Below, piece after piece: positions 27,022 to 35,809 of a stretch of DNA of 64,000 bases. The notes under the pieces were generated by a model. It made no database searches. It saw nothing but the letters and a program-made list of their open reading frames with translations, and was not told the origin of the DNA. Both the position numbers and the translations under genes were made by a program. Position 1 is the stretch's first letter; each line of letters starts with the position of its first letter. The DNA comes from Roseobacter insulae (GTDB taxonomy: Bacteria; Pseudomonadota; Alphaproteobacteria; Rhodobacterales; Rhodobacteraceae): NCBI RefSeq assembly GCF_019375555.1, contig NZ_JAHXDN010000005.1:1-64000 (forward strand). Direction: 5' to 3'.

Positions 27022-27991
27022 TGCCAGCCTGTGCTTCCTGAGAAAGGAAAACAGTGGCAGCAATCGGGAAATGATCCGATCCGAATTTTTCAAGCCTGCG
27101 GAACGAGACCAGCCCCACATCTTTGGTGATGAACAGCTGATCAATGGGCAGACGTATGAACGGGTAATCTGCGTGGAAGCTTGCGATCATTCCTCGTCCA
27201 ATACGCGGTTCCAGAAGATTGCCGTACCGTTTGAAACGGCGTGTGGTCCAGGACCATGCAACATCGTTGAAATCCCCCATCACGATAGTCGGCCGTTCCG
27301 ACGACTGGGTCATCAACGCGGCGTCCTTGATCTGCTTGTCGCGCACCGCCGTGGTGTTGCCTGGGACGGGGGGCCGCGGATGCAACCCGATGAAATTGAG
27401 CGCGGTACCGCCCGGTGACGCCATCACAGCCCGGACGGCGGGCGTGTCATCGGCAACTGGCCACAGCAATTCGACGCGGGATGTCTCCAGCCGCGTTGCA
27501 AAGATCAGCCCGTAATGGTCGTCTGCAATGTGTGATTTGACGGTTGGATATCGGCCCAGCACCTCTGACAGAGCAGCGTTCCAGGTTTCGTCGGTCTCCA
27601 TCAAAAGCAAAACATCCGGGTCTTCGCGCTCAAGAATGGCGATTAATTCATGGTGTCGGGCGTTTTCCATCAGCACGTTCACTGACAGCAATGAAACTTC
27701 TTCCGAGGGTGATGGTGCGCTTGCTATTTCGATTTCTGTACGCGCCAGCGGTGTGTAGGGGAAAATCTGCACCCCCTGGTAGACCATCACCGCGACCAAA
27801 ACTGTGGCAAGTAGAGGCTTCAGGGAAATCTTGGAAGGCAAACACGCCGACAGAGCCAGCAGCGCAACACCGGCGATGTGCACGCGCGGGAAATCCCACA
27901 TGCGGACCCACCAGGTCACGCTGTTGGTCAGCGGCAGGAGCGTGATGATTGCGAGGACGAGGGCTACACCCCAGAAAACCCAGTTCAGCAT
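27011..27991 (-). CDS. Endonuclease/exonuclease/phosphatase family membrane protein
   Basis: This 326-residue protein begins with three hydrophobic segments (residues 1-85) and continues as an EEP-fold catalytic domain. The motifs are SVNVLMEN, then LLLMETDETW with the metal-binding Glu, then FIGLHPRPP, then MGDFNDVAWS and a final GSDHFPI with the His-Asp pair. EEP enzymes cleave phosphodiesters in nucleic acids, lipids or sugars. The membrane anchor suggests the domain faces the periplasm or acts on lipids. The stop overlaps the AI-2E-type gene. Confidence 0.88.
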   Translation of the reverse strand: MLNWVFWGVALVLAIITLLPLTNSVTWWVRMWDFPRVHIAGVALLALSACLPSKISLKPLLATVLVAVMVYQGVQIFPYTPLARTEIEIASAPSPSEEVSLLSVNVLMENARHHELIAILEREDPDVLLLMETDETWNAALSEVLGRYPTVKSHIADDHYGLIFATRLETSRVELLWPVADDTPAVRAVMASPGGTALNFIGLHPRPPVPGNTTAVRDKQIKDAALMTQSSERPTIVMGDFNDVAWSWTTRRFKRYGNLLEPRIGRGMIASFHADYPFIRLPIDQLFITKDVGLVSFRRLEKFGSDHFPIAATVFLSQEAQAGNGE

Positions 27992-28007
27992 TTGGAAGAG
28001 TTCGGTA

Positions 28008-28955
28008 TCATGATTTCGCAGCCTCGCCCAAAGTGTCGGCCTTTACAGCATCTCGCGACCCCATGGGCGCGTCGGGGCCTATCGTCGTATCCTGTCGCGT
28101 TTGCGCTTCCATCTCGGCGTTCAGCTCGGCCCCAAGCAGAATGATAAAGGCGGAGATCCAGAACCACATCAGTAGCACAATAACCCCGGCCAGCGTCCCG
28201 AAGCTTTCGTTGTAGGACCCGAAGTTGCCGACGTAAAACGCAAATCCGGCCGAGGCGATGACCCAGATGAGGCATGCAATGATCGCCCCGGGTGACGCCC
28301 ACTTCCATCCCGGCGCGTCGCGAGACGGCGCATATCGATACAAAACGGAAAGCCCGAAGACGGTCAGGCCAAAGAGCCCGATCCAGAGGCCCGCGGTCAT
28401 GAGGACCTCGAACACCGGACCAAATTCCAGAAGTGCCAGAACCGCGGGCAATCCAAGGGTTGCCATCAAAGCAACCAGAAGGCCGATCATCAGAAAGAGC
28501 GTCAGGGCAAGCGTGACAAGTTTGAGTTTTATGAAGCCGCGCTCTTCGTTCTCGTCGTAGGCGACATTGATCCCTTCGATGAGGCTCGCCATGCCCTTTG
28601 AGGCCGAATAGAGCGCGATCAGCACCCCGGCAAAGGCTGCAAGACCAAGTCCCCCCTCGCGGGATCCCGCCACTTCGGTCGCCTGGCGTGTCACGATTTG
28701 GATCACTTCCTCCGGCATGAGACCCGACAGTCTTTCCAACTGATCGACGATCTGGCTCGGTTCGATCAGCAACCCGCTGATCGCGACAAGAGCGGTGATG
28801 GCAGGAAAGAGGGCCAGCAGTCCGTAAAAGGCGACACCGGCAGCGATCAGCCCTACCCGGTCGGCGGCGATTTCGTCCTTCACACGAAAGGCGATGTCCT
28901 TCCAGCCCGTGGCTGGAAGCTCGGTCGGGGTTTCGGCGGAGCGGCCGCGTGCCAT
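28008..28955 (-). CDS. YihY/BrkB-family inner-membrane protein
   Basis: This 315-residue protein has six hydrophobic segments and family motifs (AAGVAFYGLLALFPAITALV near residue 40, then YSASKGMASLIEGINVAYDE, then WASPGAIIACLIWVIASAGF). Early reports called the family RNase BN, which is not supported. It is now regarded as a transporter-like protein of uncertain role. It is followed by the endonuclease/phosphatase gene after only 16 bases. Its C-terminal tail is hydrophilic. Confidence 0.9.
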   Translation of the reverse strand: MARGRSAETPTELPATGWKDIAFRVKDEIAADRVGLIAAGVAFYGLLALFPAITALVAISGLLIEPSQIVDQLERLSGLMPEEVIQIVTRQATEVAGSREGGLGLAAFAGVLIALYSASKGMASLIEGINVAYDENEERGFIKLKLVTLALTLFLMIGLLVALMATLGLPAVLALLEFGPVFEVLMTAGLWIGLFGLTVFGLSVLYRYAPSRDAPGWKWASPGAIIACLIWVIASAGFAFYVGNFGSYNESFGTLAGVIVLLMWFWISAFIILLGAELNAEMEAQTRQDTTIGPDAPMGSRDAVKADTLGEAAKS

Positions 28956-28991
28956 GTCAGAACCTCAGAATTGGAAGATTGGAGAGCGGGA

Positions 28992-29009
28992 AAGGGCCGT
29001 ACGGCCCTT
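28992..29009. terminator. Palindrome AAGGGCCGTACGGCCCTT
   Basis: An 18-bp perfect palindrome lies between the DUF3618 stop and the YihY-like start. It can form a strong hairpin in RNA and may separate the two genes transcriptionally. No U-run is present. Confidence 0.5.
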
Positions 29010-29020
29010 CCCCAAGTTCG

Positions 29021-30139
29021 TCAGGTCCGCGGCTTGCCAAGGTTCTTGTCCTGCGCTTCGGACTTTGCCTTATCCGCAACCCGCTCTGCCGCGTTCTTCG
29101 CCTTGTCGCCAATCGCTTCGGCTGCAGACTTCTCACCCGGTGCACCGCTGTCAAGGTCGGCTTTGGCTTCGGCTGCGATGTCCTTGACTTCATCCTTCAC
29201 CGCGTCAGCGACAGACAGGGCTTTTGCTTTTTCTTCTTGGAAGATGCGTTCGGCCTCATCGAACAGGCTGTCACTCTGCGTGCCCATCAGATCGTTTTCG
29301 GCCTTTGTGCGCGGTAAAGCCCCGCCCAACGCGGCCCCGACTGCGAGTGCGAGCGCGCCAACGACCAACGGCTGTTGATCATAAAAGTCAGCCGCCGCAT
29401 CCGTCCCCTGGTGCATCGACCGCGCGGCAGAGCGGCGCATCTCGACGGCCTTCTGGCGTGCGGCGATCACACGCTTGCGACCTTCTTCACTCAGGGTCTC
29501 GGTGCCCTCTGCGATACGGTTTCTCGCCGTGGCCAGGCCCTGCTTCGCGGATTGCGTCGCAGTCCCCACCGTCGATTTTGCGGAAGACGCGGCATCGCCG
29601 AGCGCGGAGGCAGCGCTCGCAAGACCGCCCTTCACCGATTGCGCGCCGTCCGCCGCCTTGTTCTTGACGGCTTCGGCACCGCTCGACAGACGATCACCGA
29701 CCGAGGGGCTATCGCCATAATCGTGATCCCGCGCCCAGGCGGGTACTGATGCGGATCGCGTGCCATGGGTAGCAGGCGGCGTATCCGGCATCCCGCGCTC
29801 GACACCACTGTGGCGGACATCACGCTCCGCCGGGCTGTAGCGGTCATCGTCGAAGTCATCGGCAGCGCGGTGACGTAACTGCGGCTGCTGCGACCCTCCG
29901 AACATCAGCCAGGCCAGACCGATGCCGGTCAGCGCCAGCGGGATCGGGTTGGCCTTGACCTGATTGGAGATCGAGCGGCCCATATCGCCGCCGTGCTCAC
30001 GAAACTGATCGCCGATCTGGCGCACAAGCGTGTCGATTGAAAACTTGTCCTGCAGGTCCTCCAGATTGGAGGTCAGGTCGGACCGCTGTTCTTCAATTTC
30101 GCGTTCGATTTCCTGCGGGCTTCTGGTCTCATTTGTCAT
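29021..30139 (-). CDS. DUF3618-domain protein
   Basis: This 372-residue protein starts with the DUF3618 helix pair (RSPQEIEREIEEQRSDLTSN). A hydrophobic segment follows near residue 85 (PIPLALTGIGLAWLMFGG), then a long Ala/Lys/Glu-rich helical region resembling LEA or apolipoprotein-like repeats, with a second hydrophobic stretch near residue 255 (QQPLVVGALALAVGAALGGA). Such proteins sit in alphaproteobacterial stress operons with holin-X and small membrane proteins. The start overlaps the holin-X stop by 11 bases. The function is likely membrane-associated, but not known. Confidence 0.85.
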   Translation of the reverse strand: MTNETRSPQEIEREIEEQRSDLTSNLEDLQDKFSIDTLVRQIGDQFREHGGDMGRSISNQVKANPIPLALTGIGLAWLMFGGSQQPQLRHRAADDFDDDRYSPAERDVRHSGVERGMPDTPPATHGTRSASVPAWARDHDYGDSPSVGDRLSSGAEAVKNKAADGAQSVKGGLASAASALGDAASSAKSTVGTATQSAKQGLATARNRIAEGTETLSEEGRKRVIAARQKAVEMRRSAARSMHQGTDAAADFYDQQPLVVGALALAVGAALGGALPRTKAENDLMGTQSDSLFDEAERIFQEEKAKALSVADAVKDEVKDIAAEAKADLDSGAPGEKSAAEAIGDKAKNAAERVADKAKSEAQDKNLGKPRT

Positions 30140-30530
30140 CGTAGGCTTCCTTCACGGCTGCGGCATCGCGCTGGACGTTCTTCACGGTCCGCGTCGGCGC
30201 CAGGCTTGAGAGTTTGAGGTCGTTGACGCCCTTGTTGATCAAAACGAAGGCGATGATGCCAAGTGCCGCGCCGACGATCAGCGCCGACCAGCCGGCGTCC
30301 AGCCCTGCTTCGGTCAGCGCGGCGACAAGGGCTGCGGCAAGAACATTCAGCGCGACAAGGGCGATAAGTGCGGCACCGGCAATCAGACCGATGGCGACAC
30401 CGGCCTTGGTGACGTTCTCGCTGATTTCCGCGCGAGCCAGATCGACCTCGTTGCGCACCAGTCCACTGACGTTGCTCATGGCGTCGGTCAGCAGATTTCC
30501 CGCGCTCTTGTTTGTCGTGTTGTCGCTCAT
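30129..30530 (-). CDS. Phage-holin-like / holin-X (DUF1469) membrane protein
   Basis: This 133-residue protein has an N-terminal amphipathic part (DAMSNVSGLVRNEVDLARAE) and two adjacent membrane segments (GVAIGLIAGAALIALVALNV and ALIVGAALGIIAFVLINKGV). This is the standard layout of the Actinobacterial holin-X/DUF1469 group, here in a stress operon rather than a phage. It overlaps the upstream gene by ATGA and the downstream DUF3618 gene by 11 bases, so the three are one unit. Confidence 0.85.
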   Translation of the reverse strand: MSDNTTNKSAGNLLTDAMSNVSGLVRNEVDLARAEISENVTKAGVAIGLIAGAALIALVALNVLAAALVAALTEAGLDAGWSALIVGAALGIIAFVLINKGVNDLKLSSLAPTRTVKNVQRDAAAVKEAYDDK

Positions 30531-31009
30531 GAGACCTCTCCATGCGCTGTCGTGCCGGGTGCAATACGAGTGGTCTCAACCTCACGCCCACCCGATGCTT
30601 TTGCAAACCGCGTCGCCGCAAAGCCGATCAGGGCAGCGCCGCCCAGAAACACCAGCGGGTTATTCCGAGCGAAGGCGCTGACGTCCTGCACCATTTCACT
30701 CAGATCCTTGTTGCGCATGGCTTCAGACGCATCTGCCAGCCCTTCGGCAATCTGGCCGAATGTGCGTTCCTGCGGTGAACCGCTGCGCATTTGCTCGGCC
30801 GCGGTGCGCAAGGCCGAGGCAACACCGGACATCTCGTCGGCGACAGATGACTTAGCAGTTTCGGCCTGGTCTTTTGCGGCGGAGGCGGCATCTTGCGCAA
30901 CGTCACGGACAGCGGTTTTCGCGTGCTCCGTCAGTTCGCCAGCCTTCTGCTTCGCTTGCGATGTGGGGGATTGGGCCGACGTGTGGCCGGGCGTATCTTG
31001 TGTCGACAT
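30527..31009 (-). CDS. Helical membrane-associated stress protein (DUF883-like)
   Basis: This protein of about 160 residues has a Ser/Ala/Lys-rich helical N-terminal half (QAKQKAGELTEHAKTAVRD) and a C-terminal hydrophobic anchor (NNPLVFLGGAALIGFAATRF). The pattern recalls ElaB/YqjD-like DUF883 proteins, which anchor to the inner membrane and may touch ribosomes. That comparison is by architecture only. The start at 31009 is preferred over 31021. It is the first long gene of the holin-X/DUF3618 unit. Confidence 0.75.
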   Translation of the reverse strand: MSTQDTPGHTSAQSPTSQAKQKAGELTEHAKTAVRDVAQDAASAAKDQAETAKSSVADEMSGVASALRTAAEQMRSGSPQERTFGQIAEGLADASEAMRNKDLSEMVQDVSAFARNNPLVFLGGAALIGFAATRFAKASGGREVETTRIAPGTTAHGEVS

Positions 31010-31028
31010 GTATCTCTCCAATTCAGAT

Positions 31029-31097
31029 TCAGAACAGAAAACTGATGACGGCCAAAACGACGACGATCAGTCCGATGAGGTAAAAGACGTTATGCAT
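31029..31097 (-). CDS. 22-residue hydrophobic membrane peptide
   Basis: ATG at 31097 opens MHNVFYLIGLIVVVLAVISF followed by LF and a stop. AGGAG lies 8-12 bases upstream, an excellent ribosome site. The whole peptide is one transmembrane helix. It lies 20 bases upstream of the 160-residue helical protein in the same unit. Peptides of this kind occur in similar stress clusters, but I know no function. Below normal annotation size cut-offs, it would usually be missed. Confidence 0.6.
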   Translation of the reverse strand: MHNVFYLIGLIVVVLAVISFLF

Positions 31098-31290
31098 TGG
31101 GGGCTCCTCTGAAGGGGCGTGACTGTGGTCAGCCCACTATGAGCAGCTTAGGCGGTTGAAAATTGTCGTGCGGGGCGCAGACGCTAATCTGGTTTAGTAT
31201 TTGCCCAATCGGGGGCCTTTCCAGTCAGATCGTCTCTGTTGCGGTGGTCGATTCCCGTTAGCGTGAAAGCTCACCTCGAAAGGATCGAAC

Positions 31291-31788
31291 ATGAGCATCG
31301 ACACTCTGGAAGACCTCTATCTTGAACAACTCAAGGACATCTACAGCGCCAACAAGCAGGCATTGACTGTTACCAAAGAGATGGCAACGGCAGCGAGCAA
31401 CAAAGGCCTTGCCGATGCGCTCACGGCGGGAGCGGACGGCATTCAGGACGGCATCGACGCCATTGAGATGATTTCCAAACGCCACGATGAAAGCCCAAGT
31501 GGCGAGCATTGCAAGGGGATGGAAGGCCTTGTGAAAGAAGCACGGGCCCACGCGATCGAAGAGACATTTGGCGAGGACGCGACCAAAGACGCGATGATCA
31601 TCACGCAATACCAGCGGCTGGTCCACTACGCCATTGCGGGTTACGGCTGTCTTGCCGCCTTCGCTGACCGGCTGGAGCTGGATGATGATGTGGCAGTGCT
31701 CAATAAGTGCCTTGATGCATCCTATGACGGTGATCGCACCATGACCGAGCTTGCGACAGCCGGGATCAACAAAGACGCAGTTGCCTGA
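31291..31788 (+). CDS. Ferritin-like DUF892 (YciE/YciF) protein
   Basis: This 165-residue protein is a four-helix bundle of the DUF892 family (TLEDLYLEQLKDIYSANKQA at the N-terminus). Glu and His residues are spaced for a di-iron centre: early Glu in LEQLKDIY, Glu/His in ARAHAIEETFGE, and HYAIAGYG. Such proteins are induced by osmotic and general stress, with an uncharacterised ferritin-like role. It is convergent with the Crp-type gene, ending 2 bases before that stop. Confidence 0.9.
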   Translation: MSIDTLEDLYLEQLKDIYSANKQALTVTKEMATAASNKGLADALTAGADGIQDGIDAIEMISKRHDESPSGEHCKGMEGLVKEARAHAIEETFGEDATKDAMIITQYQRLVHYAIAGYGCLAAFADRLELDDDVAVLNKCLDASYDGDRTMTELATAGINKDAVA

Positions 31789-31790
31789 CC

Positions 31791-32576
31791 CTAGACCGGC
31801 TTGGCAAGATCTGCCGAGCTGGTCGCCTTCGCCCCAATCGCGGGTGGAAACCAGGATGTGTCCATGTCAACGAACGCGTTGACGAACTCGCAGTCCTTTT
31901 CCCATTCGTCCCGCTTGAGCAGTCGAACATAGGGGCGCTCGATCTCGATGTCACCGTTCTCGACAAAACGACGCAGCAGTTTGTTGACGTAAATCGACGT
32001 CAGCCCGACCGCCTGCCCGATCTCGACCTGGCTGAAGGGCACCTGAAACCGGTTGCCAAGACCGACATTTGCCACCTCCAGCCGCGACCGGAGCTGCAGC
32101 AACCAGAACCTGAGCTTGCCAGACGCATCCATCGACCCAAGACTGCTGGCGTGATGACGCAGCGCGATCTGATCAAGACTGCCGACGGCGGTGAGCAGCG
32201 CGCCGAGGCGCGGGTACTCGCTGTAAAGCGGCGCCAATCCGCCACGGGGAAATGGGCAGATCACACCGTCTGTCTGCATCATGATGCGATGGCTGGCGCG
32301 TGACGATCCGATTTCGGCAAGTCCCATGACCTCGCCCGGCAGATAAACGCGCAGGATCTGACTGCGCCCGTCCGAGCTGTCCGCTTTCACAACGGCCCAG
32401 CCGGTCTTGAGGACCATAATCCCTTCGGTTCGATCCCCGACACTGACAACCGGCCGACCCTTGTTGCGCGGGTGTTCATCCTTCTCCATCTGGGCAATGA
32501 AGGCACGTTCGTGATCGGTGAGGGTCACGAAACGGGATAGTCGACTGACAAGGCAGCTTTGATATTCTTCTGACAT
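31791..32576 (-). CDS. Crp/Fnr family transcriptional regulator
   Basis: This regulator of about 261 residues has an N-terminal cyclic-nucleotide-binding-like beta barrel (GIMVLKTGWAVVKADSSDGR, then LPGEVMGLAEIG) and a C-terminal winged helix with recognition region SQVEIGQAVGLTSIYVNKLL. It lacks the N-terminal Cys cluster of true FNR. ATG at 32576 is preferred over a TTG at 32591. Its divergent neighbour is the YqaE gene, and a related Crp-type regulator is encoded at 36,440. Confidence 0.9.
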   Translation of the reverse strand: MSEEYQSCLVSRLSRFVTLTDHERAFIAQMEKDEHPRNKGRPVVSVGDRTEGIMVLKTGWAVVKADSSDGRSQILRVYLPGEVMGLAEIGSSRASHRIMMQTDGVICPFPRGGLAPLYSEYPRLGALLTAVGSLDQIALRHHASSLGSMDASGKLRFWLLQLRSRLEVANVGLGNRFQVPFSQVEIGQAVGLTSIYVNKLLRRFVENGDIEIERPYVRLLKRDEWEKDCEFVNAFVDMDTSWFPPAIGAKATSSADLAKPV

Positions 32577-32677
32577 ACCGGAAGTTAACACAGATTAAGA
32601 CGCATGACCTCGCCTATCTCAGTGCAACCTGCCATACCTCGGGGAGTTTCCCACGAACATCGCAAGAAAGAGCGCTC

Positions 32678-32836
32678 ATGGACCTCATCCGTATCATCCT
32701 TTCCGTCATCATACCGCCGCTTGGCGTGTTCTTGCAGGTCGGTTTGGGAAAGCACTTCTGGCTGAACATCCTGCTGACCTTGCTGGGCTACATCCCCGGG
32801 CTTGTGCACGCAGTCTACATTGTCGCGCGCAAGTAG
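32678..32836 (+). CDS. YqaE/Pmp3-family small membrane protein
   Basis: This 52-residue protein reads MDLIRIILSVIIPPLGVFLQ, then VGLGKHFWLNILLTLLGYIP and GLVHAVYIVARK. Two membrane helices and the PPLGVFLQ and GYIPGLVHA motifs define the Pmp3/YqaE family, stress-induced proteins of bacteria, yeast and plants that affect membrane potential. It lies 5 bases before the DUF4112 gene, so the two are probably co-transcribed. It is too short for many gene finders. Confidence 0.88.
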   Translation: MDLIRIILSVIIPPLGVFLQVGLGKHFWLNILLTLLGYIPGLVHAVYIVARK

Positions 32837-32841
32837 CCACC

Positions 32842-33180
32842 ATGTCCCGCGCCGAGATTAAGAAACTCGATCACCTCTCCTCGCTGCTGGACAGCCGGTT
32901 CCGGATACCCGGCACGCCCATCCGGTTCGGGTGGGATTCGATTCTGGGTCTCATTCCCGGTGTCGGTGATCTCGCATTGCTCGGACCGTCTGCATATCTC
33001 ATCTACCAAGGCTACAGGCTTGGCGTTCGCAAGCGCACAATTGCGCGTATGGTGGCAAATACAGGGCTGGATTTTTTCATAGGCGCGGTGCCAGTCCTCG
33101 GCGACGTGTTTGACCTTGCCTTCAAGGCGAACAACCGCAACGTCGCGCTGCTGCGGAAGGATTTGGGGGACACGTCCTAA
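32842..33180 (+). CDS. DUF4112-domain protein
   Basis: This 112-residue protein shows the DUF4112 pattern: LDSRFRIPGTPIRFGWDSIL near residue 15, then GLIPGVGDLALLGPSAYLI, and later GAVPVLGDVFDLAFKANNRN. Repeated glycine-proline-glycine turns separate hydrophobic helices. Function is not established. It follows YqaE closely and closes the stress cluster. Confidence 0.88.
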   Translation: MSRAEIKKLDHLSSLLDSRFRIPGTPIRFGWDSILGLIPGVGDLALLGPSAYLIYQGYRLGVRKRTIARMVANTGLDFFIGAVPVLGDVFDLAFKANNRNVALLRKDLGDTS

Positions 33181-33476
33181 TCCCCAAAGGACGTGCCGTT
33201 ATTGCCGACATTGACGTTCAGCTTGCTTGTGAAGTCACCCAAAGGCAGGGTGTCTGCCGTGACGGTGCATATGGGCGTAACACACCCGCACGCGCACCAG
33301 ACATTCCAGTACGATTTGCAAGCGTCTGCGCCGCACATACGGCACATCGGAATTTTCGCGCGGTCGCTCAGGTATACCTCGATGGCACCTCGCATCTGAT
33401 CGACCCGATGGGGATGGCCGGGGAGTCTCAGATCGTGCGGATCAGGGCCGGTATGGCTGTGGCAGAGGTCGTACAT
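33177..33476 (-). CDS. Possible small Cys-rich protein
   Basis: This open frame of up to 99 residues has six closely spaced Cys residues in PMCRMCGADACKSYWNVWCA and the adjoining CGC and IC. This would suit one or two zinc-binding knuckles. A start at Met 28 would give about 72 residues. It is convergent with DUF4112, overlapping its stop by 4 bases. I do not recognise a family. It may be real because the Cys spacing is ordered, but coding evidence is modest. Confidence 0.4.
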   Translation of the reverse strand: MYDLCHSHTGPDPHDLRLPGHPHRVDQMRGAIEVYLSDRAKIPMCRMCGADACKSYWNVWCACGCVTPICTVTADTLPLGDFTSKLNVNVGNNGTSFGD

Positions 33477-33553
33477 CTGTCCAGCTTTCGGCCCAATATG
33501 GCTGACAGAAACGACTGTATCGGCAGCGATCCCTGAGCTGCGGACATCTCGTC

Positions 33554-34696
33554 TTACGCAACGGTTCGGGATGCCGACGAGGCCGATGACAGGTACGCGC
33601 TCACCTCCCGACCGCGGCCCGCCGCGTAATCAAGCGCCATCTGCCTCCAGTCGATCATCGCCGCCTGCGACCACACTGTCGCGTCAATGGCTACCACGCG
33701 GTTCGCCGACCCTCCCTCGCTATGAGCACTCGAATAGTCAGCAACATGGCGCCCCTCCTCAAAAGCGTCTATCGTCTGATCCCATTCCTTGCCATCCATC
33801 GAGAGTTTAAGAGACCGTGCCTTCGGATCATATTCCGCCGTGAACAGCGTGCCAAAGCCCTGGGCAAACCGATCTTGACGCAACGGTGCCTTGCGAAAGT
33901 GACGTCCAAGACGGAGCGGGGTGGCCCGTAAGGTTTGCAGATATGCATGCCGCTCGACGGTCTGAGTAAAGACGGGCCGATCGGCGACTTTGCCCGTGCT
34001 TTGGTGATTTGTCGCAATCGCCTCAGGCATGACCGTTAGCCCACCGCCCGGGGCCAGTTCCACGCTTGCGGTTCGGCCTGTCGCATCGGCAAGAACCACA
34101 TTGTAGGCCATGTGGGATGGCAGGCGCCGCAGTGTTGACAGGGCTGCTTCCACGTCCTCGCAGGTCTCCAGCACGTAGCGCAGGATCGTTGTTATGCCGA
34201 ACCCCTTGGCGATGTCGGACCTGCCGCCATAGGCCAGCGCGACGCTGAGACCCGCATCGTTGATCCCATCCGACACCCCCCAGAGGAATTCAACCATGCC
34301 CATTACCGCACGACCCGTCCATTCCGTGCGCAGCAACAGCCCCTCGTTCAGGTCCGGCGCCAGGTCGTAGTTGCGCGCCAGCCGCACATCATCCCCATCT
34401 GAAACCGCAGCGAGCGAACAGCCGCCAAGATAGGGCGGCGGGCACCAGGTGGAGAGGAAGCGCGCGGCGCGATCAGACCCGCCCGAAAGTGCCACCAGCC
34501 TGTCATAGGTGCCGATAAGTTCAGGCATGTGGCCTTTCAATGCCGCGCGGCAGGCAGTGCGTGACGGCCCGGCATCGCCACCGCGTTCGATGAACCATTC
34601 TTCATATGCAGGCCAGGACCGCGCCCAGCGCGCCGCCCATTTCGGGCCAGGAACAGCTTCATCCACCGCGTCGAAGGTCAGTCTCATAGGTGTCAT
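33554..34696 (-). CDS. C45-type (acyltransferase/peptidase) Ntn-hydrolase
   Basis: This 380-residue protein resembles the C45 group (acyl-CoA:6-aminopenicillanate acyltransferase-like). The putative autocleavage site is before Cys in YLGGCSLAAVSDG near residue 93, followed by the conserved LARNYDLAP stretch. Self-cleavage would expose Cys as N-terminal nucleophile for amide bond hydrolysis. It follows the PHB-depolymerase-like gene with 1 base between stop and start regions, so they are likely co-transcribed. The physiological amide is unknown. Confidence 0.8.
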   Translation of the reverse strand: MTPMRLTFDAVDEAVPGPKWAARWARSWPAYEEWFIERGGDAGPSRTACRAALKGHMPELIGTYDRLVALSGGSDRAARFLSTWCPPPYLGGCSLAAVSDGDDVRLARNYDLAPDLNEGLLLRTEWTGRAVMGMVEFLWGVSDGINDAGLSVALAYGGRSDIAKGFGITTILRYVLETCEDVEAALSTLRRLPSHMAYNVVLADATGRTASVELAPGGGLTVMPEAIATNHQSTGKVADRPVFTQTVERHAYLQTLRATPLRLGRHFRKAPLRQDRFAQGFGTLFTAEYDPKARSLKLSMDGKEWDQTIDAFEEGRHVADYSSAHSEGGSANRVVAIDATVWSQAAMIDWRQMALDYAAGRGREVSAYLSSASSASRTVA

Positions 34697-34697
34697 T

Positions 34698-35780
34698 TCA
34701 GATGTCCTTGATCTGAGTTTGGAAGAAAAAGTGGATCATCTTCGCGCTGGCATTTGGCCCGTTGGGATCGGTGTAGGATCCACCCGGATGGCCTCCCGAC
34801 CATGCATGACCCTGCCCCTCGATACTCCAGTGTTCGACCACGACTGTGCCGCGCGCGTCACTTGAGATTTCGCGGCAGTAAGTGCGGCCTGCCGCCTTGC
34901 CCGACGAGGTCGTTTCGATGCTCTGAGGAACATGCATTAAGCGAGCCCGCCGCGCGATCGCATCACCGTTCGACGGATGAACTGTGCTGTCGGCGGTCCC
35001 GTGAAACAGGATCGTCCGCACCCGCTCATCGCCGGGGTCCGGGACGGGACCTTCCAACGCGCTGCCTGCCATCGCCGCAAAGGCAGATGGCACGTCCTTT
35101 GCCGACCCAAGCGGCAATCCGGAATGTGCGCCAACAGCGGCGAAGACATCCGGATAGGCTTCCCCTAGGATCACCGCCATAGCCGCGCCTGCCGAGAGGC
35201 CTGCGACGAAGGTATCGTCGCGACGAACATCATGTTCGGCACAGACCTGCTGCGCCAATTCAGCCAGAATCGCAGGCTCGCCTCGACCGCGACGTTGATC
35301 GCCGCGACTGAACCAGTTCCAGCAGGATTGCGCATTTTCACCACGCGACTGGGCAGGGTAGACGACGACAAACCCATGCCTTTCGGCGAGAGCGTTCATG
35401 CCGGTTCCGGCTGCAAAATCCTCAGGCGTCTGGGTGCAGCCGTGCAACATCATCACCACGCCGCTGACACCTCCCGAGGCGGTGGCCGGGATGTAGGTAC
35501 GAAAGCGGCGGCTGCCTGACGAACCGGTGAAGGTATCATCCTTAAAAATCGCGCCTTCGGGAATTTTGAGTTCCGGCTTTCCTGTCTGGATGCGCGGACC
35601 GGGGACCCTCGTCAGCAATTCGTTAAGTGATGAGAGGTTCGGAAAATCTGTCTGTGTGCCCTGACCGGACGACGGTGTAAGGCCGTGTTGCGCAAGCGTG
35701 CGCTGCACGAGATCATTGGCAGCCGACAGCCGTGGGGCATCGGTCGCCGGGCGCGTCGCGCCGACGTTGAAGAGTTTCAT
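34698..35780 (-). CDS. PHB-depolymerase-family esterase
   Basis: This 360-residue alpha/beta hydrolase has family motifs MMLHGCTQTPEDFAAGTGMN (oxyanion region), the lipase box GLSAGAAMA with the nucleophile Ser, and a C-terminal catalytic His in IEGQGHAWSGGHPGGSYTDP. No signal peptide is evident, which suits an intracellular enzyme. Related proteins hydrolyse polyhydroxybutyrate or feruloyl/acetyl esters. The first 70 residues form an extra N-terminal region. The C45-type gene follows directly. Confidence 0.88.
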   Translation of the reverse strand: MKLFNVGATRPATDAPRLSAANDLVQRTLAQHGLTPSSGQGTQTDFPNLSSLNELLTRVPGPRIQTGKPELKIPEGAIFKDDTFTGSSGSRRFRTYIPATASGGVSGVVMMLHGCTQTPEDFAAGTGMNALAERHGFVVVYPAQSRGENAQSCWNWFSRGDQRRGRGEPAILAELAQQVCAEHDVRRDDTFVAGLSAGAAMAVILGEAYPDVFAAVGAHSGLPLGSAKDVPSAFAAMAGSALEGPVPDPGDERVRTILFHGTADSTVHPSNGDAIARRARLMHVPQSIETTSSGKAAGRTYCREISSDARGTVVVEHWSIEGQGHAWSGGHPGGSYTDPNGPNASAKMIHFFFQTQIKDI

Positions 35781-35809
35781 GGTGCTTCCTTTGTTAAATC
35801 TAATGCGGC

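Noticed and set aside
30129-31009. Prophage (because of the holin-like gene)
   Set aside because: No other phage genes are near; holin-X proteins are common in alphaproteobacterial stress operons.
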